This document shows, in pieces, positions 34,610 to 43,873 of a stretch of 64,000 nucleotides of DNA. How positions within the stretch are numbered: the first letter of the stretch is position 1; every line of letters begins with the position of its first letter. Under the pieces are notes generated by a model. It was not told the origin of the DNA and made no database searches. It worked only from the letters and a program-made list of their open reading frames with translations. Source of the DNA: Ectothiorhodospira mobilis (GTDB lineage Bacteria; Pseudomonadota; Gammaproteobacteria; Ectothiorhodospirales; Ectothiorhodospiraceae); contig NZ_FOUO01000011.1 of assembly GCF_900114895.1 (NCBI RefSeq), positions 1 through 64,000 of the forward strand. Direction: 5' to 3'. A program made the position numbers and the translations under genes.

Positions 34610-36118
34610 TCAGGACGGTATGCCCCGCTGGATGCGCATGCGCCATTCCCGGGGGCCGGTTTCATGCACCGAGGTGCCCTGGCTGTCCACCGCCACGGTC
34701 ACGGGCATGTCCCTCACTTCAAATTCATAGACGGCTTCCATGCCCAGGTCCTCGAAGGCCAGCACCCGGGCGGAGCGGATGGCCTTGGACACCAGATAGG
34801 CGGCGCCGCCCACGGCCGTGAGGTAGACGGCCCCGTGGTCGCGGATGGCCGCCACCGCCTCCGGCCCGCGCTCGGCCTTGCCCACCATGCCCAGCAGGCC
34901 GGTGTCCTGCAGCATGCGGCGGGTGAACTTGTCCATGCGCGTGGAGGTGGTGGGACCGGCGGGGCCCATCACCTCATCGCCCACCGGGTCCACCGGGCCC
35001 ACGTAGTAGATGAAGCGGTTGCGAAGATCCACGGGCAGGGGCTCGCCGCGGTCCAGCATCTGCACCAGGCGCTTGTGGGCGGCGTCCCGGCCGGTGAGCA
35101 GGCGGCCGCTGAGCAGCAGCACCTCGCCGGGCTTCCAGGTGGCCACCTCCTCGGGGGTGACCCGGTCCAGGTCCACGCGGCGACCCTCTGCCGGGTCATA
35201 GTCCAGGGCCGGCCAGTCCTCCAGGGCGGGGGGCACCAGGTCGGCCGGGCCGCTGCCGTCCAGCTCAAAGTGCACGTGGCGTGTGGCGGCGCAGTTGGGG
35301 ATCAGGGCCACGGGTAGGGAGGCGGCGTGGGTGGGGTAGTCCAGGATCTTCACGTCCACCACGGTGGTGAGCCCGCCCACCCCCTGGGCGCCGATGCCCA
35401 GGGCGTTGACCTTGTCGTACAGCTCCAGGCGCAGTTCCTCCACCCGGTTGGCGGGACCGCGCTCCCGCAGCTCGTGGATGTCCACCGGGGCCATGAGGGA
35501 TTCCTTGGCCAGGAGCATGGCCTTCTCCGGGGTGCCGCCGATGCCCAGCCCCAGGATGCCCGGTGGGCACCAGCCGGCGCCCAGGCCGGGCACGGTCTGC
35601 AGCACCCAGTCCACGATGGAGTCGGAGGGGTTGAGCATGGCCAGCTTGGCCTTGTTCTCGGAGCCGCCCCCCTTGGCGGCGCAGATCACCTCCAGGCGGT
35701 CGCCGGGAACCATCTCGGTGTGCACCACCGCCGGGGTGTTGTCCCGGGTGTTGCGCCGCGCCCCGGCGGGATCGTCCAGCACCGAGGCCCGCAGGGGGTT
35801 GTCGGGGTGGGTATAGGCGCGGCGCACCCCCTCGTCCACCATGGCCTGCAGGCTCATGTCCGCCTCCCAGCGCAGGTCCATGCCGATCTTGAGGAAGACC
35901 ACGGCGATGCCGGTGTCCTGGCAGATGGGGCGGTGCCCCTGGGCGCACATGCGGGAATTGACCAGGATCTGGGCCAGGGCGTCCCGGGCGGCGGGGGAGG
36001 CCTCCCGCTCGTAGGCCCGCGCCAGGGCCTGCACGAAGTCTTTCGGGTGGTAGTAGCTGATGAACTGGAAGGCGTCGGCGATGCTCTGGATCAGGTCTTC
36101 CTGGCGGATGACGGACAT
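34610..36118 (-). CDS. class I fumarate hydratase
   Basis: Interconverts fumarate and malate in the TCA cycle with a [4Fe-4S] cluster. The 502-residue single-chain class I enzyme has an N-terminal catalytic region with the cluster cysteines in RPICQDTGIAV, LGAGWCPPGILG and IPNCAATRHVH. The C-terminal swivelling domain carries VGPVDPVGDEVMGPAGPTTSTRMDKF. Length and motifs match FumA/FumB. Unlike class II fumarase it is oxygen-sensitive. It connects loosely with the prp operon, since methylcitrate breakdown feeds succinate into this part of the cycle. Confidence 0.95.
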   Translation of the reverse strand: MSVIRQEDLIQSIADAFQFISYYHPKDFVQALARAYEREASPAARDALAQILVNSRMCAQGHRPICQDTGIAVVFLKIGMDLRWEADMSLQAMVDEGVRRAYTHPDNPLRASVLDDPAGARRNTRDNTPAVVHTEMVPGDRLEVICAAKGGGSENKAKLAMLNPSDSIVDWVLQTVPGLGAGWCPPGILGLGIGGTPEKAMLLAKESLMAPVDIHELRERGPANRVEELRLELYDKVNALGIGAQGVGGLTTVVDVKILDYPTHAASLPVALIPNCAATRHVHFELDGSGPADLVPPALEDWPALDYDPAEGRRVDLDRVTPEEVATWKPGEVLLLSGRLLTGRDAAHKRLVQMLDRGEPLPVDLRNRFIYYVGPVDPVGDEVMGPAGPTTSTRMDKFTRRMLQDTGLLGMVGKAERGPEAVAAIRDHGAVYLTAVGGAAYLVSKAIRSARVLAFEDLGMEAVYEFEVRDMPVTVAVDSQGTSVHETGPREWRMRIQRGIPS

Positions 36119-36320
36119 GGACGGACTCCGGAAAAGGGGCTACGCGGTCCGGGTCCGGGTCCTATCGGGCCCGTCCCGGAAAACGGATTATCTTACCCAT
36201 CCCGGCACCGTCAGGACCATCCCCGCCCGGGTTGCCGGGAGGGTTTCCGCTTGCGGGCCGGCCATTCCCCCGCCGCCCCGGGACGGGATAGAGTAGCTGC
36301 TTTCCCCGAGGATCCTTGCC

Positions 36321-37760
36321 TTGCCCCATAGATCTCGCCTTCTGTTGCGCACCGCCCTGGTGCTGCTCCTGTCCGCCCTGGCCTGGACCGGGTCGGTGTC
36401 GGCGGCCCTCCCCGACCCCCTGGCCCGGGCCCTGGAGCGCCACGGGGTGCCGCAGGCGGCGGTGAGCCTGTGGGTGCAGGCCCCGGGGGCGGCGCGGCCG
36501 GTGATCGCCCACCGCCCGGATGTGCCCCGCAACCCGGCCTCCACCCTGAAACTGGTGACCACCCTGGCGGCCCTGGAGGTGCTGGGGCCCGCCTATCGCT
36601 GGGAGACGGCGGTGTACGCCCCGGACCCGGTGGAGGACGGGGTGTTGCAGGGGGATCTCTACCTGCGGGGCGGCGGCGATCCCTTCCTGGTGAGCGAGGA
36701 GGTGTGGAAGCTGGCGGGGGCCCTGTACCGCAGCGGGGTGCGCCGCATCCGGGGCGATTTGGTGTTGGACCTGAGCCGTTTTCGTCTGCCGCCGGAAGAC
36801 CCGGGGGCCTTCGACGGCCAGCCCTTTCGCGCCTATAACCAGCCCCCGCATCCTTTGCTGATGAACTTCAACGCCGTGCGCTTCGAGTTGCATCCCCAGC
36901 CGCAGGCGGGGATCGTGCGCGTGGCCGTGGATCCGCCCCTGGCGCATCTGCAGGTGGAGAACCGACTGCACCTGGACGATCACGGGTCCTGCACGGGCCC
37001 CGCGCGTCAGGTGCGCTACCACGTGCCGGAGCCTTCCCGGGTGCGTCTGGAAGGGGGGGTGCCGACCCACTGCGGGCCCTCCACCCTGCTGCGCACCGCC
37101 TCGGGGCCGGAGCGGTATGCCCACGACCTGTTCCGGACCCTCTGGGCCCAGTGGGGCGGGGTGCTGGACGGGGGATGGCGGCTGGGCCGCGTGCCGGATC
37201 CGGAGGCCGAACCCCTGCTGGTGCATCATTCCCCGCCCCTGGGGGAGCTGGTGCGCCTGATCAACAAGTACAGCAACAATGTCATGACCCGCCAGCTGAA
37301 CCTGACCCTGGGGCTGGAGGTGCACGGCAGCCCGGCCACCCCGGAAAAGGGCCACCGGGTGCTGCAGGACTTCCTGCGCGGGCGGGGGATCGGTCTGGGG
37401 GGCTTCGTGCTGGACAACGCCGCAGGTCTCTCCCGGGAGAACCGCCTCACCGCGCGGCAGCTGGCGGGGGTGTTGCAGGCGGGCTGGGAGAGCCCCTACC
37501 GCCCCGAGTACATCGCCTCCCTGGCCCTGGCGGGTATGGACGGCACCCTGCGCCGGCGCTTTCAGGACACCCCCCTGGCGGGGCGGATGCACCTGAAGAC
37601 GGGTTCCCTGCGGGGGGTGTCGGCGGTGGCCGGATACGTGCGCACGGCGGGGGGCGGGGATCGCCTGGTGGTGCTCCTGATCCGCCATCCGGGGCTGACC
37701 CACGGGCAGGGTGTGTCCATCCAGGACGCCTTCCTGACCTGGGTGCACGCCTCGGATTGA
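36321..37760 (+). CDS. dacB: D-alanyl-D-alanine carboxypeptidase/endopeptidase (PBP4)
   Basis: A periplasmic peptidoglycan enzyme that trims and cuts cross-links. The N-terminal signal peptide (LLLRTALVLLLSALAW) ends near VSAALP. The three catalytic motifs of class C penicillin-binding proteins are present: SxxK in PASTLKLVT (about residue 74), SxN in KYSNNVMTR and KTG in LKTGSLRG. The inserted domain between the first two motifs is typical of PBP4. TTG 36321 is the likely start, with GAGGAT about 7 bases upstream. Transcribed alone, divergent from fumarase. Confidence 0.93.
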   Translation: MPHRSRLLLRTALVLLLSALAWTGSVSAALPDPLARALERHGVPQAAVSLWVQAPGAARPVIAHRPDVPRNPASTLKLVTTLAALEVLGPAYRWETAVYAPDPVEDGVLQGDLYLRGGGDPFLVSEEVWKLAGALYRSGVRRIRGDLVLDLSRFRLPPEDPGAFDGQPFRAYNQPPHPLLMNFNAVRFELHPQPQAGIVRVAVDPPLAHLQVENRLHLDDHGSCTGPARQVRYHVPEPSRVRLEGGVPTHCGPSTLLRTASGPERYAHDLFRTLWAQWGGVLDGGWRLGRVPDPEAEPLLVHHSPPLGELVRLINKYSNNVMTRQLNLTLGLEVHGSPATPEKGHRVLQDFLRGRGIGLGGFVLDNAAGLSRENRLTARQLAGVLQAGWESPYRPEYIASLALAGMDGTLRRRFQDTPLAGRMHLKTGSLRGVSAVAGYVRTAGGGDRLVVLLIRHPGLTHGQGVSIQDAFLTWVHASD

Positions 37761-37861
37761 ACCGCCAGCGCCCTGGATGGCCTCAAGATTCACAAGTCCT
37801 GTCAGAATAGGGGGAGGAGGGAACCGCACCCTCCACGCAACCTGCCCACCGGAGGTGGATC

Positions 37862-38146
37862 ATGATCGGCAACATCCAGAATTACTTCGAACACCTGGTC
37901 TACGACCGCATCCGTCAGGTGCTCGTCGAGCGGGGGGATGAGCTCGATACCGCCCATATGGACGATCTGGCCTGTGTGGCCCTGAATCGCCTGCCCCCGC
38001 GCTATGTACGCTTCTCCGTGGACCTGACCACCCGCCTCACCGACGAGGACTGGGAGCTGATCAACCGCCAGGTGGCGGAGGCGGTGGACTACGCCCTGCG
38101 CACCACCCGCCGGCGCAGCGAACTGCGCCTGGACGAGATCGAATGA
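37862..38146 (+). CDS. ComFB-family protein
   Basis: A 94-residue protein with the late-competence ComFB layout: an N-terminal helix [19 protein letters not shown], the block [17 protein letters not shown] and a charged C-terminal helix. Bacterial ComFB-like proteins are small helical proteins; in cyanobacteria some bind cyclic dinucleotides. No competence genes are nearby. Its stop overlaps the start of the radical SAM gene by 4 nt (ATGA at 38143), so the two are coupled. GGAGG lies 8 bases before ATG 37862. Confidence 0.85.
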   Translation: MIGNIQNYFEHLVYDRIRQVLVERGDELDTAHMDDLACVALNRLPPRYVRFSVDLTTRLTDEDWELINRQVAEAVDYALRTTRRRSELRLDEIE

Positions 38147-40341
38147 CCCCATCGGAACCTTCACCGGCGGCATCGGCCTCCCCGCTGCGGCCGCTGTTCT
38201 CCCACCGTCCCTATTGGGCCGCCCGCTTCGGGGTGGCCCCCTTCCTGCCCATGTCCCGGGCCGAGATGGACGAGCTGGGCTGGGACAGCTGCGATGTGAT
38301 CCTCGTCACCGGTGACGCCTATGTGGATCATCCCAGCTTTGGCGTGGCCATCATCGGCCGGCTGCTGGAGGCCCACGGCTTTCGCGTGGGGGTCATCGCC
38401 CAGCCCGACTGGCGCTCCGCCGAGGCCTTCACGGCCCTGGGGCCGCCGAACCTCTTCTTCGGCATCACCGCTGGCAACATGGATTCCATGGTGAACCGCT
38501 ATACCGCCGACCGGCGCATCCGCCGCAACGACGCCTACAGCCCCGACGACGAGGGCGGGCGGCGGCCGGACCGGGCGGTGATCGTCTACAGCCAGCGGGC
38601 GCGGGAGGCCTACCGGGACGTGCCCATCCTGCTGGGGGGCATCGAGGCCAGCCTGCGGCGGGTGGCCCACTACGACTACTGGTCCGACAAGGTGCGCCGC
38701 TCGGTGCTGCTGGACGCCAAGGCCGACCTGCTGCTCTACGGCAATGCCGAGCGCGCCCTGGTGGAGGCGGCCCACCGCATCGCCGCCGGGGAGCCGGTGC
38801 GGGAGATCCGCGATCTGCGGGGCACGGCCTTCGCCCTGGAGGGCGTGCCCGAGGACTGGCACGAACTGGACTCCACCTGCGTGGACCGCCCCGGGCCGGT
38901 GCCCCCCCACCGGGACCCGTATTGCGGGGACATCCCCGAGCAGTGCGGCCCCGGCCAGGCCGTGGCCTGGGCCCGGGACGGGGGCGCGCCGGGTCCGCGC
39001 CTGCAGCCCCGGCGCGGGGAGGTGCCGTCCTGGGCGCGCACGGTGATCCGCTTGCCGGATGCCGACACCGTGTCCCAGGACCCGGTGCTCTACGCCCATG
39101 CCGCCCGCCTGCTGCACCTGGAGACCAACCCCGGCAACGCCCGCGCCTTGGTGCAGGCCCATGCCGGGCGTGACCTGTGGGTCAACCCGCCGCCCATCCC
39201 CCTGACCACGGCGGAACTGGACACCCTGTTCGACCTGCCCTTCGCCCGCGCCCCGCACCCCGCCTACCGGGGCAGCCGCATCCCCGCCTGGGAGATGATC
39301 CGTTTCTCCGTGAACATCATGCGCGGCTGCTTCGGGGGCTGCAGCTTCTGCTCCATCACCGAGCACGAGGGGCGCATCATCCAGTCCCGCTCCGAGGATT
39401 CCGTGGTGAAGGAGGTGGACGAGATCCGGGACCGAGTGGAGGGTTTCACCGGCATCATCTCCGACCTGGGGGGTCCCACCGCCAACATGTACCGCATGGG
39501 CTGCCGGGACCCGCAGATCCAGGCCCGCTGCCGGCGCCTGTCCTGTGTCTTCCCGCGCATCTGCCCCCGCCTGGACACGGACCACGGTCCGCTCATCCAA
39601 CTCTACCGGCGCATCCGCGGGCGGCCGGGCATCAAGAAGGTGCTCATCGCCTCCGGCGTGCGCTACGACCTGGCCATCCGTTCCAAGACCTACGTGCGTG
39701 AACTGGTGACCCACCACGTGGGCGGCTATCTGAAGATCGCCCCGGAGCACACGGAGTCCGGGCCGCTGGAGAAGATGATGAAGCCGGGGATGGACGCCTA
39801 CGACCGTTTCAAGGCCCTGTTCGAGCACTACAGCCGTGAGGCGGGCAAGGAGCAGTACCTGGTGCCCTATTTCATCGCCGCCCACCCGGGCACCACCGAC
39901 GCGGACATGCTGCAACTGGCCCTGTGGCTCAAGGACAACGGCTTTCGGCCGGATCAGGTACAGGGCTTCCTGCCGGGACCCATGGCCCTGGCCACCACCA
40001 TCTACCACACCGGCCTGAACCCCCTGAAGCCCATCCGGCCCGACGGGGGGGAGCGGGTGCACGTGGCCCGGGGGCTGCGCCAGCGGCGGCTGCACAAGGC
40101 CTTCCTGCGCTACCACGACCCGGAGAACTGGCCGTTGCTGCGCAAGGCCCTGCAGGACATGGGACGGGCGGATCTGATCGGCAACGGCAAGCGCCACCTG
40201 GTGCCCCGTTACCAGCCCCAGGGCACGGGCCGGGGCGGGGAGGGGCGGCGCGGCCCCGCCCCGGCCCGCAAGGGCCGCCCCGGCGGGACCGCCCGCCGCT
40301 CGGGGCGCCCCCCCGGGAAACCCCCGCGCCGGTCCCGCTGA
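38143..40341 (+). CDS. YgiQ-family radical SAM protein
   Basis: A 732-residue protein of the YgiQ/UPF0313 family. The N-terminal B12-binding-like region is followed by the radical SAM cluster motif [17 protein letters not shown] (CxxxCxxC) and the C-terminal block [16 protein letters not shown]. The family's reaction is unknown. The last ~40 residues are an Arg/Gly/Pro-rich tail ([20 protein letters not shown]), probably disordered and able to bind nucleic acid. It starts at ATG 38143 inside the comFB stop. Confidence 0.92.
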   Translation: MTPSEPSPAASASPLRPLFSHRPYWAARFGVAPFLPMSRAEMDELGWDSCDVILVTGDAYVDHPSFGVAIIGRLLEAHGFRVGVIAQPDWRSAEAFTALGPPNLFFGITAGNMDSMVNRYTADRRIRRNDAYSPDDEGGRRPDRAVIVYSQRAREAYRDVPILLGGIEASLRRVAHYDYWSDKVRRSVLLDAKADLLLYGNAERALVEAAHRIAAGEPVREIRDLRGTAFALEGVPEDWHELDSTCVDRPGPVPPHRDPYCGDIPEQCGPGQAVAWARDGGAPGPRLQPRRGEVPSWARTVIRLPDADTVSQDPVLYAHAARLLHLETNPGNARALVQAHAGRDLWVNPPPIPLTTAELDTLFDLPFARAPHPAYRGSRIPAWEMIRFSVNIMRGCFGGCSFCSITEHEGRIIQSRSEDSVVKEVDEIRDRVEGFTGIISDLGGPTANMYRMGCRDPQIQARCRRLSCVFPRICPRLDTDHGPLIQLYRRIRGRPGIKKVLIASGVRYDLAIRSKTYVRELVTHHVGGYLKIAPEHTESGPLEKMMKPGMDAYDRFKALFEHYSREAGKEQYLVPYFIAAHPGTTDADMLQLALWLKDNGFRPDQVQGFLPGPMALATTIYHTGLNPLKPIRPDGGERVHVARGLRQRRLHKAFLRYHDPENWPLLRKALQDMGRADLIGNGKRHLVPRYQPQGTGRGGEGRRGPAPARKGRPGGTARRSGRPPGKPPRRSR

Positions 40342-40356
40342 GGTAGGCCGGGAGGC

Positions 40357-40542
40357 TCAGCGGCCGCTCTTGGGCCCCAGCAGCAGCCAGAGGATGAAGC
40401 CGATCACCGGCACCAGGATCAGCAGTACGATCCACAGGACCTTGGTGCCCGTGCCGGCGCGGCTTTGCACCGTGCTGACGATGGCCCAGACGATGAGGAT
40501 GAGAAACAGCAGGCCGAAAAGGCCCGAGACCTCGATGCCCAT
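40357..40542 (-). CDS. PLDc_N-domain small membrane protein
   Basis: A 61-residue protein with two membrane helices separated by a short polar turn (VWAIVSTVQSRAGTGTKVLWIVLLILVPVIGFILWLLLGP). This matches the phospholipase_D N-terminal membrane domain that also occurs alone in many small proteins (for example YxlE-like). ATG 40542 is preceded by AAAGGAAC. Role unknown. It faces away from the tautomerase gene, with which it shares a 45-bp promoter gap. Confidence 0.82.
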   Translation of the reverse strand: MGIEVSGLFGLLFLILIVWAIVSTVQSRAGTGTKVLWIVLLILVPVIGFILWLLLGPKSGR

Positions 40543-40587
40543 GGGGGTTCCTTTTTCGTTTTTGGATGGTATTTCGGAGGATGATCC

Positions 40588-40803
40588 ATGCCGTATGTGA
40601 ACATCAAGATCACCCGCGAGGGGGCCACGGCGGAGCAGAAGGCCGAACTCATCCGCGGGGCCACGCAACTGCTGGTGGACGTGCTGGGCAAGGATCCGGC
40701 CACCACCGTGGTGGTGATCGACGAGGTGGACACCGACAACTGGGGCGTGGCGGGGGAGACCATCACCCTGCGCCGGGGGCGTGCCCGGGCCGGAGGGGCC
40801 TGA
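40588..40803 (+). CDS. 4-oxalocrotonate tautomerase family protein
   Basis: A 71-residue enzyme whose proline immediately after the initiator Met (MPYVNIKITREGATAEQKAEL) is the catalytic base in this superfamily once Met is removed. The rest forms the typical beta-alpha-beta unit (VVVIDEVDTDNWGVAGE). Small tautomerases assemble as hexamers and isomerise enol/keto forms; the natural substrate here cannot be told. GGAGG lies 10 bases upstream of ATG 40588. Confidence 0.88.
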   Translation: MPYVNIKITREGATAEQKAELIRGATQLLVDVLGKDPATTVVVIDEVDTDNWGVAGETITLRRGRARAGGA

Positions 40804-40834
40804 GGCGGCGGGTAATGGGGGTGCGAGGGCCCCT

Positions 40835-41635
40835 TCAGTCGGCCAGGGTCACGGCCTCGCCGGTGAGCAGGCCGTAGAGGGCCAGGTATTCCCCGGTGAG
40901 CTTGTGGCTCGGGGTCAGGTGGATGAGGGGCTGGGCCACCTGATGGGACTCCCGCACCTTCACCGAGGCGGAGAGGTAGGCGGGCAGCACCGGCAGATCC
41001 TCCTGCACCAGTTCCTCCACCACCGCCCGGGGCAGGTTGGCGCCGGACTGGAAGTGGTTGACGATGATCCCCTCCACCATCAGGGCGTCGTTGTGGTCCT
41101 CCTGGATCTCGCGCACGTTGTCCAGGAGTTCGTACAGGGCGCGGCGGGAGAAGTCGTCACAATCAAAGGGGATCAGGCAGCGGTCCGCCGCGATCAGGGC
41201 GGAGCGGGTGAAGAAGTTCAGGGCCGGGGGGGTGTCCATGAAGACGGCGTCGTACTCCCCTTCCAGCCCCTGCAGGGCCTCGCGCAGCTTGTAGATCTTG
41301 TAGCGGGACTCCAGCTTGGTCTGCAGGTTCTCCAGCTCCCGGTTGGCGGCCACGATGTGCAGCTGCTCGTAGGGCGTCTCCAGGGGGGTGAGCCGGGCCG
41401 GCTTGCGGTTGCTGAAAAAGCCCACGGTGGCGCCGAAGAAGTCCGAGATGGTCTGCGGGCAGTGCTCCGCCTGTTCCCCCAGCAGGTAGTGGGTGGAGTT
41501 GCCCTGGGGATCCAGGTCCACCACCAGGGTGCGCAGGCCGCGGGCGGCGCTGATGGCCGCCAGGTTGCAGGTGATGGTGGATTTGCCCACCCCGCCTTTC
41601 TGGTTGAAGATGACGCGTTTCATCAGACACCCCAT
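40835..41635 (-). CDS. ParA-family ATPase
   Basis: A 266-residue ATPase of the ParA/MinD/Soj superfamily with the deviant Walker A motif [17 protein letters not shown], Walker A' [10 protein letters not shown] and Walker [11 protein letters not shown]. No parB lies beside it, and the chromosomal parAB pair is usually elsewhere, so this is more likely a positioning ATPase or orphan ParA. Two starts are possible, ATG 41635 (MGCLMKRV) and ATG 41623 (MKRV); the latter is closer to family N-termini. Its partner is not visible in the window. Confidence 0.88.
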   Translation of the reverse strand: MGCLMKRVIFNQKGGVGKSTITCNLAAISAARGLRTLVVDLDPQGNSTHYLLGEQAEHCPQTISDFFGATVGFFSNRKPARLTPLETPYEQLHIVAANRELENLQTKLESRYKIYKLREALQGLEGEYDAVFMDTPPALNFFTRSALIAADRCLIPFDCDDFSRRALYELLDNVREIQEDHNDALMVEGIIVNHFQSGANLPRAVVEELVQEDLPVLPAYLSASVKVRESHQVAQPLIHLTPSHKLTGEYLALYGLLTGEAVTLAD

Positions 41636-41725
41636 GCCGGTCTTTTCGGCGGACCGCGGATCGCATCGCCGGTAAGCCGTGCAGTGTAGCCAAAGGGGGC
41701 GGGGGCGGTCGAGCGCGCCGGGTCC

Positions 41726-42646
41726 TCAGTCCTCCCCGGCCCGGGCCTTGCCCTCGCGGATCACCTGCGGGTCCAGGCGTCTCTCCAGATCCTGCCACAG
41801 GGCCTGGCCCATGGGGTCCCCGGCGGAGGCGGAACGATGGGCCCATTTCACCGCCTGCACCGGGTCCGCCTCCACGCCGCGCCCATCCAGGTACTGTTGC
41901 GCCAGCCAGGCCTGCATGGTGGGCTCGCCGCGGCGCGCCCCCAGTCGGGTGTAATAAAAGGCCTTGTCCGCATCGGCATCCACGGCGCCGATGCCCTGGA
42001 TGTAGAGCTTGGCCAGGAAGTAATCGGCCTTGGGGGCGCCCTTGTCATGGGCATCCAGCAGCAGCCGCTCCGCCTCCAGGGTGCGCTGCGGGGCCTTGCC
42101 CCCCATGGCGTCGGCGATCCAGACCGAGGCCAGGGCCACTTGGGCAGGGGTGTAGCCGGCCCGGATCCCCCGCCGGAACCAGGCCTCGGCGGCGGCCTGG
42201 TCCGTCTTCAGGAGACGCCCGTCCAGGTGCATCCAGCCCAGGTGCAGGGTGTAGTGCAGTGCCCCGGCGTCCACCGCCCGGGCGTACCAGGCCACGGCCT
42301 GGCCCGGGTCCTGTGGCACACCGTGGCCGTGTTCATGGAACCAGCCCAGGTAGGCCATGGCCCGGGGGGAGCCCTGTTTAGCCGCCGCAGCAAACCAGCG
42401 CCGCGCCTGGTCGTAATCCGGCGGGGTGGTCTTCAGATGGGCATGGGCCTCGGCCTCCAGCCGCGCCACGGGCTCTGCCGCAGCGGCCTCGGCGGACCAG
42501 GGGGTGGGCGCAGCCAAGGCCATCTGCGGGGCCACCAGGGGGAGCGGCAGCAGGAGCAGCAGCACGAGCCAATACACGGATAGGCGCCGTCTCGGCCGGG
42601 TGGGGGAGGGGCATCGGGGCTGGTGCGGGGGGTGCATCAAGGGCAT
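41726..42646 (-). CDS. exported Sel1-repeat protein
   Basis: A protein of about 306 residues with an N-terminal hydrophobic signal (LSVYWLVLLLLLPLPLVAPQMALA) and then five or six Sel1-like TPR repeats of about 36 residues (ARRWFAAAAKQGSPRAMAYLGWFHEHGHGVPQD, AVAWYARAVDAGALHYTLHLGWMHLDG and so on). Such repeats form a superhelix for protein contacts. The exact start is uncertain: ATG 42646 and 42637 are both possible without a strong ribosome site, and the open frame runs further upstream with no family support. Function unknown; probably periplasmic. Confidence 0.75.
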   Translation of the reverse strand: MPLMHPPHQPRCPSPTRPRRRLSVYWLVLLLLLPLPLVAPQMALAAPTPWSAEAAAAEPVARLEAEAHAHLKTTPPDYDQARRWFAAAAKQGSPRAMAYLGWFHEHGHGVPQDPGQAVAWYARAVDAGALHYTLHLGWMHLDGRLLKTDQAAAEAWFRRGIRAGYTPAQVALASVWIADAMGGKAPQRTLEAERLLLDAHDKGAPKADYFLAKLYIQGIGAVDADADKAFYYTRLGARRGEPTMQAWLAQQYLDGRGVEADPVQAVKWAHRSASAGDPMGQALWQDLERRLDPQVIREGKARAGED

Positions 42647-42724
42647 GCAGGAGGCGTATGATCCGGTTACGTATAATGTGCACGCCATGGTACGCCTGTC
42701 CTGTGGCAAAAATGTGACACGAGG

Positions 42725-43069
42725 ATGACGCCCTTGCCCCCGTTCCTGCTGCTCGCCCTGGCCATCCTGGCGGAGGTCATGGGGACCACCGCCCTGAAGT
42801 TCTCCGACGGCTTTACCCGCTGGTTTCCCAGCCTGACGGTGGTGCTGTGCTATGGGGCGGCCTTCTATCTCTTGGGGCTGGTGCTGCGCCATGTCCCTGT
42901 AGGGGTGGCCTATGCCATCTGGGCCGGGGGCGGCATCGTGCTCATCACCCTGGTGGGGGTGGTCTGGCTGCGCCAGTCCCTGGATCTGGCCGGTCTTGTG
43001 GGTATCGGCCTGATCCTGGCCGGGGTGGTGGTGCTCCAGGTCTTCTCCCGCACCGTCACCCTGGATTGA
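42725..43069 (+). CDS. SMR-family small multidrug exporter
   Basis: A 114-residue inner-membrane protein with four helices. The proton/drug-coupling glutamate sits in the first helix (LAILAEVMGTTALK), as Glu14 does in EmrE, and YAIWAGGGIVLITLVG and GIGLILAGVVVLQV are typical third- and fourth-helix blocks. EmrE-like, less like the SugE/Gdx guanidinium branch. It exports cationic compounds as a dimer. GAGGATG precedes or overlaps the start. It lies just upstream of phoB. Confidence 0.9.
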   Translation: MTPLPPFLLLALAILAEVMGTTALKFSDGFTRWFPSLTVVLCYGAAFYLLGLVLRHVPVGVAYAIWAGGGIVLITLVGVVWLRQSLDLAGLVGIGLILAGVVVLQVFSRTVTLD

Positions 43070-43093
43070 GGCCGTCATGGATCCTTCAATCTT

Positions 43094-43119
43094 CTGTCAT
43101 GCTGTCATGGGTGTGTAAC
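43094..43119 (+). promoter_or_regulatory. Pho box before phoB
   Basis: CTGTCATGGGTGTGTAAC (43102-43119) gives two 7-bp repeats, CTGTCAT and GTGTAAC, phased at 11 bp as in the PhoB consensus. An extra CTGTCAT lies at 43094-43100. Position about 55 bp before phoB fits PhoB autoregulation. Confidence 0.66.
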
Positions 43120-43171
43120 AGGCTTTCGTTTTAATGACCGGCATCCGATGGGGCACTGCGGACCGAAGGCT

Positions 43172-43864
43172 ATGACCGAGAAGACGATCCTGGTGGTGGA
43201 AGACGAACCGGCCATCCGCGAGATGGTGGGCTTTGCCCTGGCCCGGGCGGGATTCCGCATGGAGGAGGCGGGGGATGCCCAGGAGGCCCATGCACGTCTG
43301 GCGGAACAGTTGCCCGATCTGGTGGTGGTGGATTGGATGCTGCCCGGGGTGAGCGGGATCGAACTGGCGCGCCGGCTCAAGCGGGAGGAATACACCGGTG
43401 AGGTGCCCATCATCATGCTCACCGCCCGCGGCGAGGAGGACGACAAGGTGGGGGCCCTGGAGGCCGGGGTGGATGACTATATCACCAAGCCCTTTTCGCC
43501 CCGGGAACTGGTGGCGCGCATCAAGGCCGTGCTGCGCCGCAGCGTGCAGGAAGAACACGCCAAGCCCATCACCGTGGAGTCCCTGACCCTGGATCCCTCC
43601 AGTCACCGGGTGACGGTGGGGGAGCAGCCCCTGGAGGTGGGGCCCACGGAGTTCCGCCTGCTGCATTTCTTCATGACCCACCCGGAGCGGGTGTATTCCC
43701 GGGCCCAGTTGCTGGACCGGGTGTGGGGCCGCAACACCTACGTGGAGGAGCGCACGGTGGACGTGCACATCCTGCGCCTGCGCAAGGCCCTGCAGCCCTC
43801 GGGCTGCGACCGTTACGTGCAGACCGTGCGCGGCGCCGGTTACCGCTTCTCCCAGCGCGTGTAA
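43172..43864 (+). CDS. phoB: phosphate response regulator PhoB
   Basis: A 230-residue OmpR-type regulator. The receiver domain (residues 1-120) has the acidic pair EDE, the phosphorylated Asp in VVVDWMLPG (about residue 54), Thr in MLTARG and Lys in [10 protein letters not shown]. The C-terminal winged helix ends VRGAGYRFS. In low phosphate it is phosphorylated by PhoR and binds Pho boxes. It lies 9 bp upstream of phoR and is followed by phosphate-transport and polyphosphate genes, which confirms the identity. Confidence 0.95.
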   Translation: MTEKTILVVEDEPAIREMVGFALARAGFRMEEAGDAQEAHARLAEQLPDLVVVDWMLPGVSGIELARRLKREEYTGEVPIIMLTARGEEDDKVGALEAGVDDYITKPFSPRELVARIKAVLRRSVQEEHAKPITVESLTLDPSSHRVTVGEQPLEVGPTEFRLLHFFMTHPERVYSRAQLLDRVWGRNTYVEERTVDVHILRLRKALQPSGCDRYVQTVRGAGYRFSQRV

Positions 43865-43873
43865 ACGACCCCC

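Noticed and set aside
37862-38146. Evidence for natural competence from ComFB
   Set aside because: No other competence gene is nearby, and ComFB-like proteins occur widely in non-competent bacteria.
40835-41635. Chromosome-partition parAB locus or plasmid backbone
   Set aside because: No parB, parS or replication gene accompanies the ParA protein.
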